Below, piece after piece: positions 1 through 8,222 of a stretch of DNA of 21,753 bases (its first letter is position 1; each line of letters starts with the position of its first letter). Both the position numbers and the translations under genes were made by a program. The notes beneath the pieces were generated by a model, which was given only the letters and a program-made list of their open reading frames with translations, did no database searches and had not been told where the DNA came from. Source of the stretch: Trebonia sp. (GTDB lineage Bacteria; Actinomycetota; Actinomycetes; Streptosporangiales; Streptosporangiaceae); the NCBI GenBank assembly GCA_030038035.1, contig JASHPP010000229.1, positions 1 through 21,753 on the forward strand. The letters run 5' to 3'.

Positions 1-1347
1 GCGGTCGGCGTCGGAGAGCTGGTCCCACCGGCTGGCCAGCGTGGACGCGAACCCCTGCACGACGGTGATCGGGGTGCGCAGCTCGTGGCTGGTGGTGGCC
101 AGGAACAGGTCCTTGGCCTCCTCGAGCTCCTTGGCGGCGGTGACGTCGCGGAAGTCGACGACCCGCTCGCCCCCGTCGCCGAACGCGGTGCACAGCACGT
201 CCAGCCAGCGCCCGCTGTCCAGCCTGTGGGTGCGCCGCTCGCCAGGCTCGGGCAGCGGGAACGGCGGCGGCGCTCCCATGACCTCGCTCGCCGGCATGCC
301 CGTCATCCGGTGCGCGGCCGGGTTCCACTGCTTGACCAGGCCGTCCTCGTCGAGCACGGCGATGCCGTCGGCGCTGCCGTCGATGACCGCGCGCTCGTGC
401 GCCCGCTGCCGCACCACCTCTTCGAACGCCATCGCGTTGGTCAGCGCCACGCCGGCGTGCCCGGCGAGCAGCTCGAGCAGCTCGAGCTCGACGTGGCTGA
501 GGGTACGCCGGCTATACAGGGCGTACAGCGCGCCATAGGGACGCCCGCCGACGTGCGAGAGGCTGAGCGCGATCGTGTGCAGGCCGCGCAGCGCCGACCA
601 GATCAGGTCGTCGAACTCGCCGGACTCGCCGGTCGCCATCATGACCGTCTTGCCGGACCGGAGCAGCTCACCGACCAGGCTGCTCGACAGCGACGCCACG
701 CGGCCGCGCAGCCGGGCGGGCAGCCCGGCGGTGGAGACCAGCCGGAGCCGGTCGTCCTCGATGAGCACGAACCCGCCGGCGTCGGCGCCGGTCAGCTCGC
801 GCAGGCTGGCCGCGATCCGGTCGAGAACCGATTCCAGGTCGCGCTGCGCGTTCATGTCGGCGACCACGTCGCCGAGGCGGCGCACCACCCGCGCGCGCTC
901 GGCCATGTAGTGCCTGGCAACGTCGTCCTCGCCGGTCTGGTGGCAGATGCTGACCCAGCCGGTCACCTCGCCGTGGCTGTCGGTCAGCGCGCTGGTGTCG
1001 ATGCGCACGTCGAGTACCGAGCCGTCCTTGCGGATGCGCCTGGTGGCGAAGGAGATCTGCCCGCCACCGCGGACCCGCTCGAGCACGGCGTTGTGTTCGG
1101 CGCTGAGCTCCGCGGGGACGATCGGCGGCTCGAGGCCAAGCACCTCATCGGCGGCCCACCCGAACATGCGCTCGGCCGCGGGGTTCCACAGCAGCACGGT
1201 CCGGTCCGTCCCGAAGGCGACGATCGCGTCGGCGGCACTGCCGATGACGGCGCGCGCGGTCGCGTCGACCGGATCGCCGCGGCCGGCGAACCCTGTTTGC
1301 GCTGCTGCACCCCCCCGGTATGCAGGCTGCGCCTGCTCTGCCACCAC
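1..1347 (-). CDS. PAS-GAF-PAS sensor histidine kinase, 3' part cut off by window edge
   Basis: Partial gene, about 449 codons present. Reading down the minus strand there is a first PAS domain (…DAIVAFGTDRTVLLWNPAAE… with GWAADEVLG), a GAF-like domain (…DLESVLDRIAASLRELTGADAGG… to GHAGVALTNAMAFEEVV), a second PAS (DGSADGIAVLDEDGLVKQWN) and a HisKA H-box, SHELRTPITVVQGF, whose His is the predicted phosphorylation site. The ATPase domain lies outside the window. An in-frame TAA at 1402-1404 limits the start; the only in-frame starts after it are GTG at 1347 and GTG at 1344, downstream of an AAGGTGG ribosome-binding sequence. It is probably a cytoplasmic sensor, since no membrane segment is seen in this part; ligand and partner response regulator are unknown. 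It is divergent from the stress protein/monooxygenase pair. The family call is firm; the exact start is less so. Confidence 0.9.
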   Translation of the reverse strand, partial: MVAEQAQPAYRGGAAAQTGFAGRGDPVDATARAVIGSAADAIVAFGTDRTVLLWNPAAERMFGWAADEVLGLEPPIVPAELSAEHNAVLERVRGGGQISFATRRIRKDGSVLDVRIDTSALTDSHGEVTGWVSICHQTGEDDVARHYMAERARVVRRLGDVVADMNAQRDLESVLDRIAASLRELTGADAGGFVLIEDDRLRLVSTAGLPARLRGRVASLSSSLVGELLRSGKTVMMATGESGEFDDLIWSALRGLHTIALSLSHVGGRPYGALYALYSRRTLSHVELELLELLAGHAGVALTNAMAFEEVVRQRAHERAVIDGSADGIAVLDEDGLVKQWNPAAHRMTGMPASEVMGAPPPFPLPEPGERRTHRLDSGRWLDVLCTAFGDGGERVVDFRDVTAAKELEEAKDLFLATTSHELRTPITVVQGFASTLASRWDQLSDADR

Positions 1348-1480
1348 ACGTTCATCGTGCCACCTTGAGCGGCCGAGATCAGCGAAAGGGCAGTACTTGC
1401 CTTACGGATGATCCGCCGACAGCACACAGGGGCTGCGGATGACGCCGACGCCGACTGGGACAACACCCGCGCCGCACGGC

Positions 1481-1516
1481 GACACCCGCTACGCCGGCGA
1501 CACCCGCTACGCCGGC
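1481..1516. repeat. Two-copy perfect 18-bp tandem repeat
   Basis: The unit gacacccgctacgccggc occurs twice back to back (1481-1498, 1499-1516). No function can be assigned; it may be a simple slippage duplication in the intergenic region. Confidence 0.85.
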
Positions 1517-1585
1517 GAAGCCGACGAGGTCGGCGGGCGCGCCTTCTCGATGTACGATCCGCTTAACCAGCGGGTAAATATTTGC

Positions 1586-1591
1586 TATAAC
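1586..1591 (+). promoter_or_regulatory. Possible -10 element (TATAAC)
   Basis: TATAAC lies in the only AT-rich stretch of a GC-rich intergenic region, about 170 bases before the predicted stress-protein start. No good -35 is seen at the right distance, so this is tentative. The same patch could also serve the divergent kinase gene. Confidence 0.25.
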
Positions 1592-1758
1592 AAAACTATC
1601 GACTACGTGCGCCCGCTAGGGACGCGGAGATGGACCAGGCGGAGCCTTACCCGGATCAGGGCCGGCCCGAGCAGCGCAGCGCTGCGCGGCAAGGTCCTGT
1701 GCAGCGGCAGCGGCGGCCCGAGCGCCGCCGCGAGCGGGAACGAGCGCGCCCAGAAGCC

Positions 1759-2208
1759 ATGAGCGGGCCCCATCAGGCACGCCCGGTCACCCTGGTCCAC
1801 CCGGTCATCGCCGGCTATGACGGCTCCGCGTCCGCGCGCAACGCGCTCGCGTACGCCGCGGGCATGGCACGGCGGCTCGGCAGGCCGCTGCTCGTGGTCT
1901 ACGTGTCGTCGCCTGGCGTCTACTGCGAACCGCTGACCGGCCAGGTGGTGGGGCTGCCCAGGGACAACGACGCGCTCGAGCGCTGGCTGCTCACCGAGCT
2001 GGACCAGGTGACCGATCCCGGCGAGCTCGAAGTGCACGTCAGGACCAGGCGCGGCAGCCCGGCGCGGGAACTCGCCGCGGTCGCGTCCGAGTTCAGTGCC
2101 GACGCCCTCGTGATCGGCGCGCCCAGGCATGTCTGGCACCACGTCGCCGGCTCGGTACCCGGCTGGCTCGCCAGGCACGCGAGCTGCCCGGTCATCGTGG
2201 TGCCGTGA
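1759..2208 (+). CDS. Universal stress protein (UspA family), single domain
   Basis: A 149-residue protein, the usual length of a single Usp domain. The N-terminal strand VIAGYDGSASARNALAYA and the C-terminal block (VIGAPRHVW…AGSVPGWLARHASCPVIVV) are typical of the family. The usual ATP-binding pattern G-2x-G-9x-G(S/T) is altered: the second glycine is Arg/His here (GAPRH), although the later GS is kept, so nucleotide binding may be weakened. The start at 1759 was chosen because homology to Usp begins just after it; an in-frame ATG at 1630 would add 43 low-complexity residues and has GGAG too close to it. It is followed after 3 bases by the monooxygenase gene, which suggests co-transcription. 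Such proteins often accompany redox or stress-response genes. Confidence 0.85.
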   Translation: MSGPHQARPVTLVHPVIAGYDGSASARNALAYAAGMARRLGRPLLVVYVSSPGVYCEPLTGQVVGLPRDNDALERWLLTELDQVTDPGELEVHVRTRRGSPARELAAVASEFSADALVIGAPRHVWHHVAGSVPGWLARHASCPVIVVP

Positions 2209-2211
2209 CCC

Positions 2212-3666
2212 ATGCAGCCCAAGATCGTGATCATCGGCTCCGGGTTCGCCGGCATCGGCATGGGGATCGCGCTGCGCGAGGCGGGCTTCCGGGATTTCGT
2301 GATCCTGGAAAAGGCATCCGACCTCGGCGGGACGTGGCGCGACAATCAGTATCCGGGTTGTGCGTGCGACGTGCCGTCGCCGCTCTACTCGTTTTCCCGT
2401 GCGCTCAACCCGTCGTGGACCAGGCTTTTCGCGCCGCAGCCGGAAATCTGGGAGTACCTGCGGCAATGCGCGGTCAAGTACGGGATCGACTCCCACGTCC
2501 GGTTCGGCTCCCGTGTCGAGTCGGTGGAGTGGGACGACGACGCCAGGCTGTGGACGGTGCGCACGGCGGGCGGCGACCGCTATCGCGCCCACGCCGTCGT
2601 GTCCGGCGCCGGCGCGCTCCATCTGCCGTCCTACCCGGAGATCCCGGGGATGGACGCGTTTGCCGGCACCTCGTTCCACTCGTCCCGCTGGGATGATGCC
2701 GCCGACCTGACCGGCAAGCGGCTGGCCGTCATCGGCACCGGCGCCTCCGCCATCCAGCTGGTCCCCGCCGTAGCCGGCGAAACCGCGCGGGTGACGGTGT
2801 TCCAGCGCACGCCGCCGTGGATCAGTCCGCGGCCGGACGTCGCCATTCCCGCCGGGATGCGCGCCGCGCTGCGGTCTGTCCCCGGCGCCGCCCGCGGCCT
2901 GCGCTACGCCATCTACTGGCTGCTGGAACTGCAGGCGCTCGGCTTCGCGGCCGATGCCCGGCTGATGGCCCCGGCCGCGTCGCTGGCCCGCAGGCACCTG
3001 GAGCGGCAGGTTCCCGATCCCGAGCTGCGCGCCCGGCTGACCCCGGACTACACGATCGGCTGCAAGCGGATCCTGCTGTCCTCTGACTACTATCCGGCGC
3101 TGCAGCGGCCGAACGTCGCTCTTGTCACCGACGCGATCAGCGAAATCGTCTCGTCGGGCGTGGTGACGGCGGACGGGCGCCTGCACGAGGCGGACGTTCT
3201 CGTCTATGCCACCGGGTTCCGGGTCATCGACGCCGCGAGCGAACTGAACGTGACGGGACGGGGGGGCCGCAAGCTCGCGGACGCCTGGGCGGGCGGCGTC
3301 GAGGCCTACCGCGGGGTCACGGTCCCCGGGTTCCCGAACTTCTTCCTGCTGCTCGGGCCCAACACGGGGCTCGGCCACACGTCGGTCGTCTTCATGATCG
3401 AGAGCCAGGTCCAGCACGTGCTGAGCTGCCTGCGGATCCTCTCCCGCGAGCAGGCGAGCACGATCGAGGCAAGGACGGCAGCCACGCGGAAGTACAACGA
3501 CGCCCTGCAGCGCAGGCTGCGGCGCGCGGTCTGGAACACCGGCGGGTGCCGCAGCTGGTACCTCGACGACGCGGGGGTGAACCGGGCCCTGTGGCCGGGA
3601 TTCTCCTTCGAGTACTGGGCGCGCACCCGCCGGGCGCGGCGTGCCGACTACGAGGTAACCGCCTGA
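2212..3666 (+). CDS. Flavin-containing monooxygenase, Baeyer-Villiger type
   Basis: A 484-residue cytoplasmic FAD/NADPH enzyme expected to insert one oxygen atom into a ketone or oxygenate a heteroatom. The FAD dinucleotide motif GSGFAG is at residues 9-14, followed by GGTWRDNQYPG (39-49), which is typical of the class. The fingerprint FxGxxxHxxxW is present as FAGTSFHSSRW (about 149-159), and the NADPH-binding Rossmann motif GTGASA is near residue 175. The C-terminal part has YATGF and GPNTGLGHTSVVFMIE, as in 4-hydroxyacetophenone-type enzymes. Length is normal and nothing is missing. The substrate cannot be inferred. It starts 3 bases after the stress-protein stop, so the two are probably one operon. 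It converges with the NHL-propeller gene, leaving a 25-base gap. Confidence 0.93.
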   Translation: MQPKIVIIGSGFAGIGMGIALREAGFRDFVILEKASDLGGTWRDNQYPGCACDVPSPLYSFSRALNPSWTRLFAPQPEIWEYLRQCAVKYGIDSHVRFGSRVESVEWDDDARLWTVRTAGGDRYRAHAVVSGAGALHLPSYPEIPGMDAFAGTSFHSSRWDDAADLTGKRLAVIGTGASAIQLVPAVAGETARVTVFQRTPPWISPRPDVAIPAGMRAALRSVPGAARGLRYAIYWLLELQALGFAADARLMAPAASLARRHLERQVPDPELRARLTPDYTIGCKRILLSSDYYPALQRPNVALVTDAISEIVSSGVVTADGRLHEADVLVYATGFRVIDAASELNVTGRGGRKLADAWAGGVEAYRGVTVPGFPNFFLLLGPNTGLGHTSVVFMIESQVQHVLSCLRILSREQASTIEARTAATRKYNDALQRRLRRAVWNTGGCRSWYLDDAGVNRALWPGFSFEYWARTRRARRADYEVTA

Positions 3667-3691
3667 CGGCGTCGGCTCGGTGCCTGTGCCG

Positions 3692-4903
3692 CTATCGGCT
3701 GTGCCCGGCGGCAGCGGCGGCGGGCTCGGTCCACAGCACGGTGACGCGGCCTCGGGCCGCCGACACGAGCTCCTGCCTGGCCTCGAAGCCGAGGTTGCCT
3801 GGCATCTCGTCCGCGTAGAGCGTGCCGTGCGGGCCGAACGCGAAGTCCATCGTCCAGAAGTACTGCCCGTCGACCCCGGACAGTTCGGCCGCGGGAACGA
3901 GGCGGGTGGGGGTCACGCGCACGATCGTCGCGCCGTTGCCGGCGTAGACCGCGCCGCCGGGGCCGCGGGCGAGGTCGGGCGCCGTGCCGCCGCTGCCCCG
4001 GTCGTAGCCGACGTAGGTGGCGGCGCCGCCTGGCGCCACGCGCCAGATGGCCCAGCCGTTGAACCCCGAGACGTAAAGGTCGCCCGCGTTGTCGAGCGCG
4101 ATTGTCCCGAGGCTCTGATCCAGCGAGGCCGGCAGGCCGGGGACGTTGCCGAAGGAGACGCGATGTGCCCGGATCGCGTAAAGCCGCCCCCTGGTCGTCA
4201 TGCGCAGCAGCTGCGTGCTCGTGGCCAGGTAGAGCACGCCGCCCGGGCCGAATGCGATCGACAGGCTCGGGCCAAGCGAGGCCCGCAGTGCGGGCGTGCC
4301 GTTCGGCACCGTGGGAACCGGATTCGGGCCGGCCGGCGATGACGTCGACCCGTCGCCGGCGACCGTCTCGATCACGCCGCTGGTTCCGATGACACGGACC
4401 CGCCCGGAGTCGGTGAAGTACAGGTCGCCGTTCGCGGCGAACGTCAGGTCGGACGGATCGGACAGCTCGGCGTCGATCGCCTTCCCCGCGTTGCCTGAAT
4501 AGCCAGCGGTCCCCGTGCCCGCGACGGCCCGAAACGTCCCGTCCGGCAGCCGGACGAGGATGCGATGCTGGCCGGGGGCGGCGACGTACAAAGCGCCGCC
4601 CGGCCCGACGGCGAGCGACCCGGCCACCTCCAGCGTCACGGGCGGTCCGGCCGGCAGCGTGCCGGCCGATTGCTGCCCGGGGATGGTCACCCGGGCGCCG
4701 CGCGGCGAGGCGACCCGGGCGCCGCGGTGCCCGCCGCCCGACGTCAGCGCGAACCCGGCACCCGCCGCCGCCGCGAGCATGATGGCCGACAGCCCGATCG
4801 CCCACCGTCGCCGGCGCAGCCGCCTGGCCTCGCGGATCAGCGCCTGCGCGTCAGCCGTGTCCGACGGGTGCGAGACGCCGGCCCGGCTCACGATGCGGTG
4901 CAC
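3692..4903 (-). CDS. Membrane-anchored NHL-type beta-propeller protein
   Basis: A 403-residue protein. The first ~33 residues are basic and cytoplasmic (EARRLRRRR), followed by one membrane segment (about residues 34-53, WAIGLSAIMLAAAAGAGFAL). The rest is an extracellular domain with repeated units of the form SLAVGPGGALYVAAPGQHRI, DLTFAANGDLYFTDSGRVRV, SIAFGPGGVLYLATSTQLL and DFAFGPHGTLYADEMPG, matching NHL/SMP-30-like propeller blades. No catalytic motif was recognised; a binding or scaffold role is likely. The start is GTG at 4903, with AAGGGG just upstream, 9 bases after the GntR stop, so it is almost certainly expressed and controlled with that regulator. An RNA-polymerase or anti-sigma link is possible from the N-terminal anchor layout but not shown. 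Confidence 0.82.
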   Translation of the reverse strand: MHRIVSRAGVSHPSDTADAQALIREARRLRRRRWAIGLSAIMLAAAAGAGFALTSGGGHRGARVASPRGARVTIPGQQSAGTLPAGPPVTLEVAGSLAVGPGGALYVAAPGQHRILVRLPDGTFRAVAGTGTAGYSGNAGKAIDAELSDPSDLTFAANGDLYFTDSGRVRVIGTSGVIETVAGDGSTSSPAGPNPVPTVPNGTPALRASLGPSLSIAFGPGGVLYLATSTQLLRMTTRGRLYAIRAHRVSFGNVPGLPASLDQSLGTIALDNAGDLYVSGFNGWAIWRVAPGGAATYVGYDRGSGGTAPDLARGPGGAVYAGNGATIVRVTPTRLVPAAELSGVDGQYFWTMDFAFGPHGTLYADEMPGNLGFEARQELVSAARGRVTVLWTEPAAAAAGHSR

Positions 4904-4912
4904 GCCGACCCC

Positions 4913-5260
4913 TTACGAGACCGTCTCGATCATCGCGATGAGCTCGTCCGGCCGGTAGCCGTGCCGGCGGGCGAACGCGACGAGCTCCCGCACCTTCGCA
5001 AGGACCGCGCCGCGCTCAGGCGTGCCCGCGACCGTGATCCCGTGCCCGCGCCGGAACTCGAGCAGGCCCTCGTCCCGCAGCGCGCGCAGCGCGCGCAGCA
5101 CCGTGTTCCTGTTCACGCCGAGGACCGTCGCCAGGTCCTTCGCCAGCGGCATCCGCTCGCCGGGCTTCGCTTCACCGTCCGCGATCGCCCGCCGGATCTC
5201 GGCGGCGACCTGCTCGTAGAGGGGCGTGGGCTCAGAAAGATCAAGGCTGAATTCGTCCAT
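4913..5260 (-). CDS. GntR-family transcriptional regulator (short, YtrA-like)
   Basis: A 115-residue protein with an N-terminal winged helix-turn-helix: PLYEQVAAEIRRAIADGEAKPGERMP, then LATVLGVNRNTVLRALRALRDEGLLEFRRGHG. The C-terminal region is only ~40 residues (GAVLAKVRELVAFARRHGY), as in the YtrA subgroup, which has a small dimerisation tail and usually controls adjacent transport or membrane genes. ATG at 5260 is the first codon of the conserved region. An inverted repeat overlaps this start codon and the predicted -10, so autorepression is likely. It is the first gene of an operon with the NHL-propeller protein. Confidence 0.93.
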   Translation of the reverse strand: MDEFSLDLSEPTPLYEQVAAEIRRAIADGEAKPGERMPLAKDLATVLGVNRNTVLRALRALRDEGLLEFRRGHGITVAGTPERGAVLAKVRELVAFARRHGYRPDELIAMIETVS

Positions 5261-5298
5261 GGTACTAATTATGATAGCACCATGGTTCTTAGCCGCAA
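5257..5298 (-). promoter_or_regulatory. GntR promoter with overlapping inverted-repeat operator
   Basis: CCATGGT (5257-5263) and ACCATGG (5279-5285) are perfect inverted arms. The inner arms GTACTA and TAGCAC are symmetric but for one base. Inside lies a minus-strand -10 candidate CATAAT (5268-5273), with TTGCGG (5293-5298) as a weak -35. Initiation about 7 bases beyond the -10 falls at the A of the ATG (5260), implying a leaderless transcript and direct blocking by a bound regulator. Confidence 0.6.
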
Positions 5299-5323
5299 GC
5301 GCCGCGAGCTCAGTGCCTGCCAG

Positions 5324-7795
5324 CTAGGTGTACAGGTACAGAACGACGTTGCTGGCGCCGCCCGCAGCCGTCACGACCACCTTCACGGTCGCGCCCTTGG
5401 TGCCCTTAGGCGTGGTGACGGTGAGTGAGGTGGTCGAGGTGACCACTACCTTGGTGCCCGCCTTGCCGCCGAACGTCACCGACTTGACGTCGACGAAGTT
5501 GCTGCCATGGATGGTCACCTTCGTGCCGCCGCCCGCCGTACCCTTGGCCGGCGAAATCGAGGAGATGCGCGGCACGCCTGCAGCGTAGGTGAAGCGGTCG
5601 GCAGGAACCGCGCTCGTGTACGCGCCGTCCTCGACGGAGACCAGCAGGTCCACGGTGCCCGGTGATTCGGCCGGCAGCGTCACCGTGCACGCCGTGGTGG
5701 TGCAGGACGGGGTCAGCGTGGCCAGGAGAGTGGCGCCGGAGTACACCCCGACCCGGTCTGCGCCCGCGATCGGCAGGAACCCGGTGCCGTCGATCGTGAC
5801 TTGCGCCGTCTCCCCGGCCACACCAGTGGCAGGGGAGACGGCGGCGACCCGGTCCGTCGTCAGCGCGGTGGCCAGCTGCCGGCACATCAGCGCGGTATAG
5901 CCAGGGAAGTACGTGCTGGCGCCGCCCGTCGAGCCGACACCTCCGACGATCGGGGCTCCGAGACCGGACGCGAGGTCGTAACCCGTGGTCGCCGGATAAA
6001 GGCCGTCGGCGTACCCGGACGGCGTGTAGTCGTTGTTCCCGCTTGTGATGTCCTTGATGACTTGCGGATAAGAACCGCCGTAAATGGTGGCCTGGTCGCT
6101 TGCCACCGCGGCGTACAGCGCCTGCGGCAGCACCCCCGCCGGGCCTGAGTCATAGGCCGAGCAGAACGGCGAAGCGTCCGTGAGCGCGGCGATGGCCGCC
6201 CACAGCGGCGTGGCCGCGCTGGTTCCGCCCCAGCCGCCTTCCCATGCGCCGTCGTAGTAGATGACGTAGCCGCTGTAGGGGTCGGCGTTAGCCGAGACGT
6301 CCGGGACCTCCCGCTGATACCCCTGCGAGTCCACGCTGTCCGTGCAGGCGGAGTTCGTCGGGTCGTACGGGCTGAAAATACCGGGGATCGACGGCTGGTA
6401 CTGGTAGTCGGGCATGCACCAGTACGCCGAAACGCCGCCGCCGCCGGCACCCAGATCGCTGTCCGACTCGTTCCAGACGACCTCACTACCGCTGGATTCG
6501 ATCTCCGTGCCGCCGACGCTGACGATGTAGGGCGTCACCGCGGGAGCGAGAACGTCGAGGGTGGCGTCGGGCGCGCCGGCGCTGGAGCAGGCGGTCGAGC
6601 CGTTGTCACCCGCTGCCGCGAGGATGGTCTGGCCCTGCGCGTCGGCCTGTTCGGCCAGTTCCTCGTCCGCGTTGAGGTCCGCGGTGTCCCACTCCGACTC
6701 GCACAGTCCCCATGACGACGAAAGCACGCTGTCGGTGTCGTCGGCGACGAAGTCGCTGAAGATGTCGTACATCCCCTCACTGATCGTGTTAGGCGCCTGG
6801 TAGACGTCGATAGTTGCTTCCGGCGCCAGGCCGGCGAGGATCTCGATGTCCAGCGCGGCCTCGCCCGAACCGGCGCCGGTCCCCGCGCCGCCGTCGACCG
6901 TGATGTAGGTGACCGGGGTGGAGATGCCGTAGCACGACTCGTAGGCGCTGATATCCGAGGGCAGGTTCGGCTCGAACTCCATGACCGCGATCCGCTCGCC
7001 CTGCCCGAAGTCGTCCAGGCCATAAAGCTGCGACATTCCGTAGTAGTCCGCGAACACGTTGATCGTGTCGGGCCAGGCGTCGCTGGCAGCCGCGCACGGC
7101 TGCGGTCCTGCCGTGCCGGCCGCCGCCGGCACGTCCTGGCTGGGCGGCCCGGCCCGGCCCGGCTGCGTCCGCTCCAGCGATGACTGCGCCTGATACAGGT
7201 CGTTCAGGCCCAGTACGCCGTCGACAAGCGGGGCCACAGCCGCGGCGATCTCCGGCGCGGCTGAGTTCGCGTAGGCCACCCGTCCTCCGGGGAGCCGGTA
7301 CCTCAGCAGGCTGATGCCGAAGGCGTGCTCGATCGCTGAGGCGGTCGCCGTGACCGGGATGGTCAGCCGGTCCGCGGTGACCTGACCGGGGGACAGCCCG
7401 GCCGCCGTCAAGGCCGCCTCGACCGCCGCCACCTGCGAAAGCGTCGGGCCGAACAGCGGGCCGAACTGCCCCTTGCGCAGGAAGCGGTGGAAGTAGGGCG
7501 ACTTCCGGTTCGCCAGGCCACTGAGATAAGCCGTCAGGGCGGCTTGATCGCGCACCTTGAGCACGACGTCGAAGTGAACCTGCTGACTGGCTGGCACCGT
7601 TCCGAGGCTGGTGGCACCGGCCGGCGTCCGCGGTGCCCCGCTCGCTCGCAACACCACCCGTGCCGACACGGACGACGACACCGCGGTAGAGGTCGCCGCC
7701 AGGGAGGGAACCGCCGCCGCCTGGCTGCCAAGCAGCGTGCCCGCGGCGAGGAGCGGAACGCCAATGGCTTGCAGAGCCAGCCGGGCTTTTTTCAT
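5324..7795 (-). CDS. Exported S53 family peptidase (sedolisin/kumamolisin-like) with C-terminal IPT/TIG domains
   Basis: An 823-residue secreted acid-type serine peptidase. A signal peptide (MKKARLALQAIGVPLLAAG… to about residue 34) is followed by a pro-kumamolisin activation domain (about 65-200, with SPYFHRFLRKGQF). The catalytic domain carries the E-x-x-x-D pair in GEAALDIE (Glu312, Asp316), Asp397 in AAAGDNG for the oxyanion hole, and Ser526 in GGTSAATP. All four S53 residues are therefore present. The calcium-site region near DITSGNNDY and GYDLASGLGAP is also seen. Residues ~650-823 hold two IPT/TIG immunoglobulin-like repeats (VSPATGVAGETAQVTIDGTGF; ISPAKGTAGGGTKVTIHGSNF), likely for surface or substrate binding. 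The start is ATG 7795 with GGGGGA upstream. It probably degrades extracellular protein at low pH. Confidence 0.96.
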   Translation of the reverse strand: MKKARLALQAIGVPLLAAGTLLGSQAAAVPSLAATSTAVSSSVSARVVLRASGAPRTPAGATSLGTVPASQQVHFDVVLKVRDQAALTAYLSGLANRKSPYFHRFLRKGQFGPLFGPTLSQVAAVEAALTAAGLSPGQVTADRLTIPVTATASAIEHAFGISLLRYRLPGGRVAYANSAAPEIAAAVAPLVDGVLGLNDLYQAQSSLERTQPGRAGPPSQDVPAAAGTAGPQPCAAASDAWPDTINVFADYYGMSQLYGLDDFGQGERIAVMEFEPNLPSDISAYESCYGISTPVTYITVDGGAGTGAGSGEAALDIEILAGLAPEATIDVYQAPNTISEGMYDIFSDFVADDTDSVLSSSWGLCESEWDTADLNADEELAEQADAQGQTILAAAGDNGSTACSSAGAPDATLDVLAPAVTPYIVSVGGTEIESSGSEVVWNESDSDLGAGGGGVSAYWCMPDYQYQPSIPGIFSPYDPTNSACTDSVDSQGYQREVPDVSANADPYSGYVIYYDGAWEGGWGGTSAATPLWAAIAALTDASPFCSAYDSGPAGVLPQALYAAVASDQATIYGGSYPQVIKDITSGNNDYTPSGYADGLYPATTGYDLASGLGAPIVGGVGSTGGASTYFPGYTALMCRQLATALTTDRVAAVSPATGVAGETAQVTIDGTGFLPIAGADRVGVYSGATLLATLTPSCTTTACTVTLPAESPGTVDLLVSVEDGAYTSAVPADRFTYAAGVPRISSISPAKGTAGGGTKVTIHGSNFVDVKSVTFGGKAGTKVVVTSTTSLTVTTPKGTKGATVKVVVTAAGGASNVVLYLYT

Positions 7796-7828
7796 AATTT
7801 CCCCCGCTTAGTCAGTTACGAGGGGGAT

Positions 7829-7857
7829 GTTAACGGCAACGGAAGCCGTTTAACGGC
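7829..7857. promoter_or_regulatory. Repeat pair upstream of the S53 peptidase
   Basis: TTAACGGC occurs at 7830-7837 and again at 7850-7857, spaced exactly 20 bases (two helical turns). GTTAACGG (7829-7836) and CCGTTTAAC (7846-7854) also form an imperfect inverted repeat. The position, 35-60 bases before the peptidase start, suits an operator or activator site. Confidence 0.35.
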
Positions 7858-7864
7858 GTACTTC

Positions 7865-8222
7865 TTAAATCCGGCGTGCCGCAGCCGGGCGTCGCCGCTG
7901 CGAGGGGCAGCCCGGGCCGGCCCCGCCACGGGCGAGGTGGCTGCGAGGTGACCGCGGCGCAACCCGCCTACCCGCCCGCAACACGTACTGGCTGAGGAAA
8001 TTCTGCCGCTCCCGCGCCGGCAGCTCCCGCTCAGGGTCCACCGGATCCTCGCCACGCGACAGGTCGATCGGCAGTGCGCCCATAAGCCCATGCCAAGCCG
8101 CCGACTGCGCTGCCGTCCTTGTCCCCGCACAGGTGTTCGGGCGCTGGCGCTGTTCCCACCAGCCGGGGTAGCTGATCCAGCAAGCATAAGACCTCCCGGA
8201 AACCGGCATGGAGCATGATCAT
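7865..8222 (-). pseudogene. Frameshifted coding remnant, family not recognised
   Basis: Two adjacent minus-strand frames show codon use like real genes here. The upstream frame (from ATG 8222) reads AGFREVLCLLDQLPRLVG… to about position 8100. The other frame then reads LMGALPIDLSRGEDPVDP and ELPARERQNFLSQYVLRAG to about 7970, with a tail to 7865. Joining them requires one frameshift near 8090-8110. No complete frame spans the whole stretch and I do not recognise the family. It may be an old accessory gene. The stepped inverted repeat at 8218-8262 overlaps its possible start. Confidence 0.3.

Larger units (their letters stand above)
1348..1758. other. Divergent intergenic region between kinase and stress-protein genes
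   Basis: About 410 bases without a convincing gene. It holds a perfect tandem 18-bp duplication (1481-1498 and 1499-1516). It also holds the only AT-rich patch of this area (about 1571-1600), with a TATAAC hexamer at 1586-1591 that could be a -10 box for the plus-strand genes. A plus-strand open frame (1439-1762) ends in an ATGA overlap with the stress-protein start, but its composition does not look coding. Confidence 0.5.

Noticed and set aside
85..1368. Long plus-strand open frame opposite the kinase
   Set aside because: Its Arg/Ala/Gly/His-rich sequence without domains is a mirror of the real minus-strand kinase, which shows PAS, GAF and H-box motifs.
1439..1762. Plus-strand open frame of 107 codons whose stop overlaps the stress-protein ATG (ATGA)
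   Set aside because: It crosses the AT-rich promoter-like patch and a tandem repeat, shows no domain, and its composition changes abruptly; the overlap is probably chance.
1603..3417. Long minus-strand open frame opposite the stress protein and monooxygenase
   Set aside because: No domain recognised; the plus strand encodes clear UspA and FMO motifs over the same bases.
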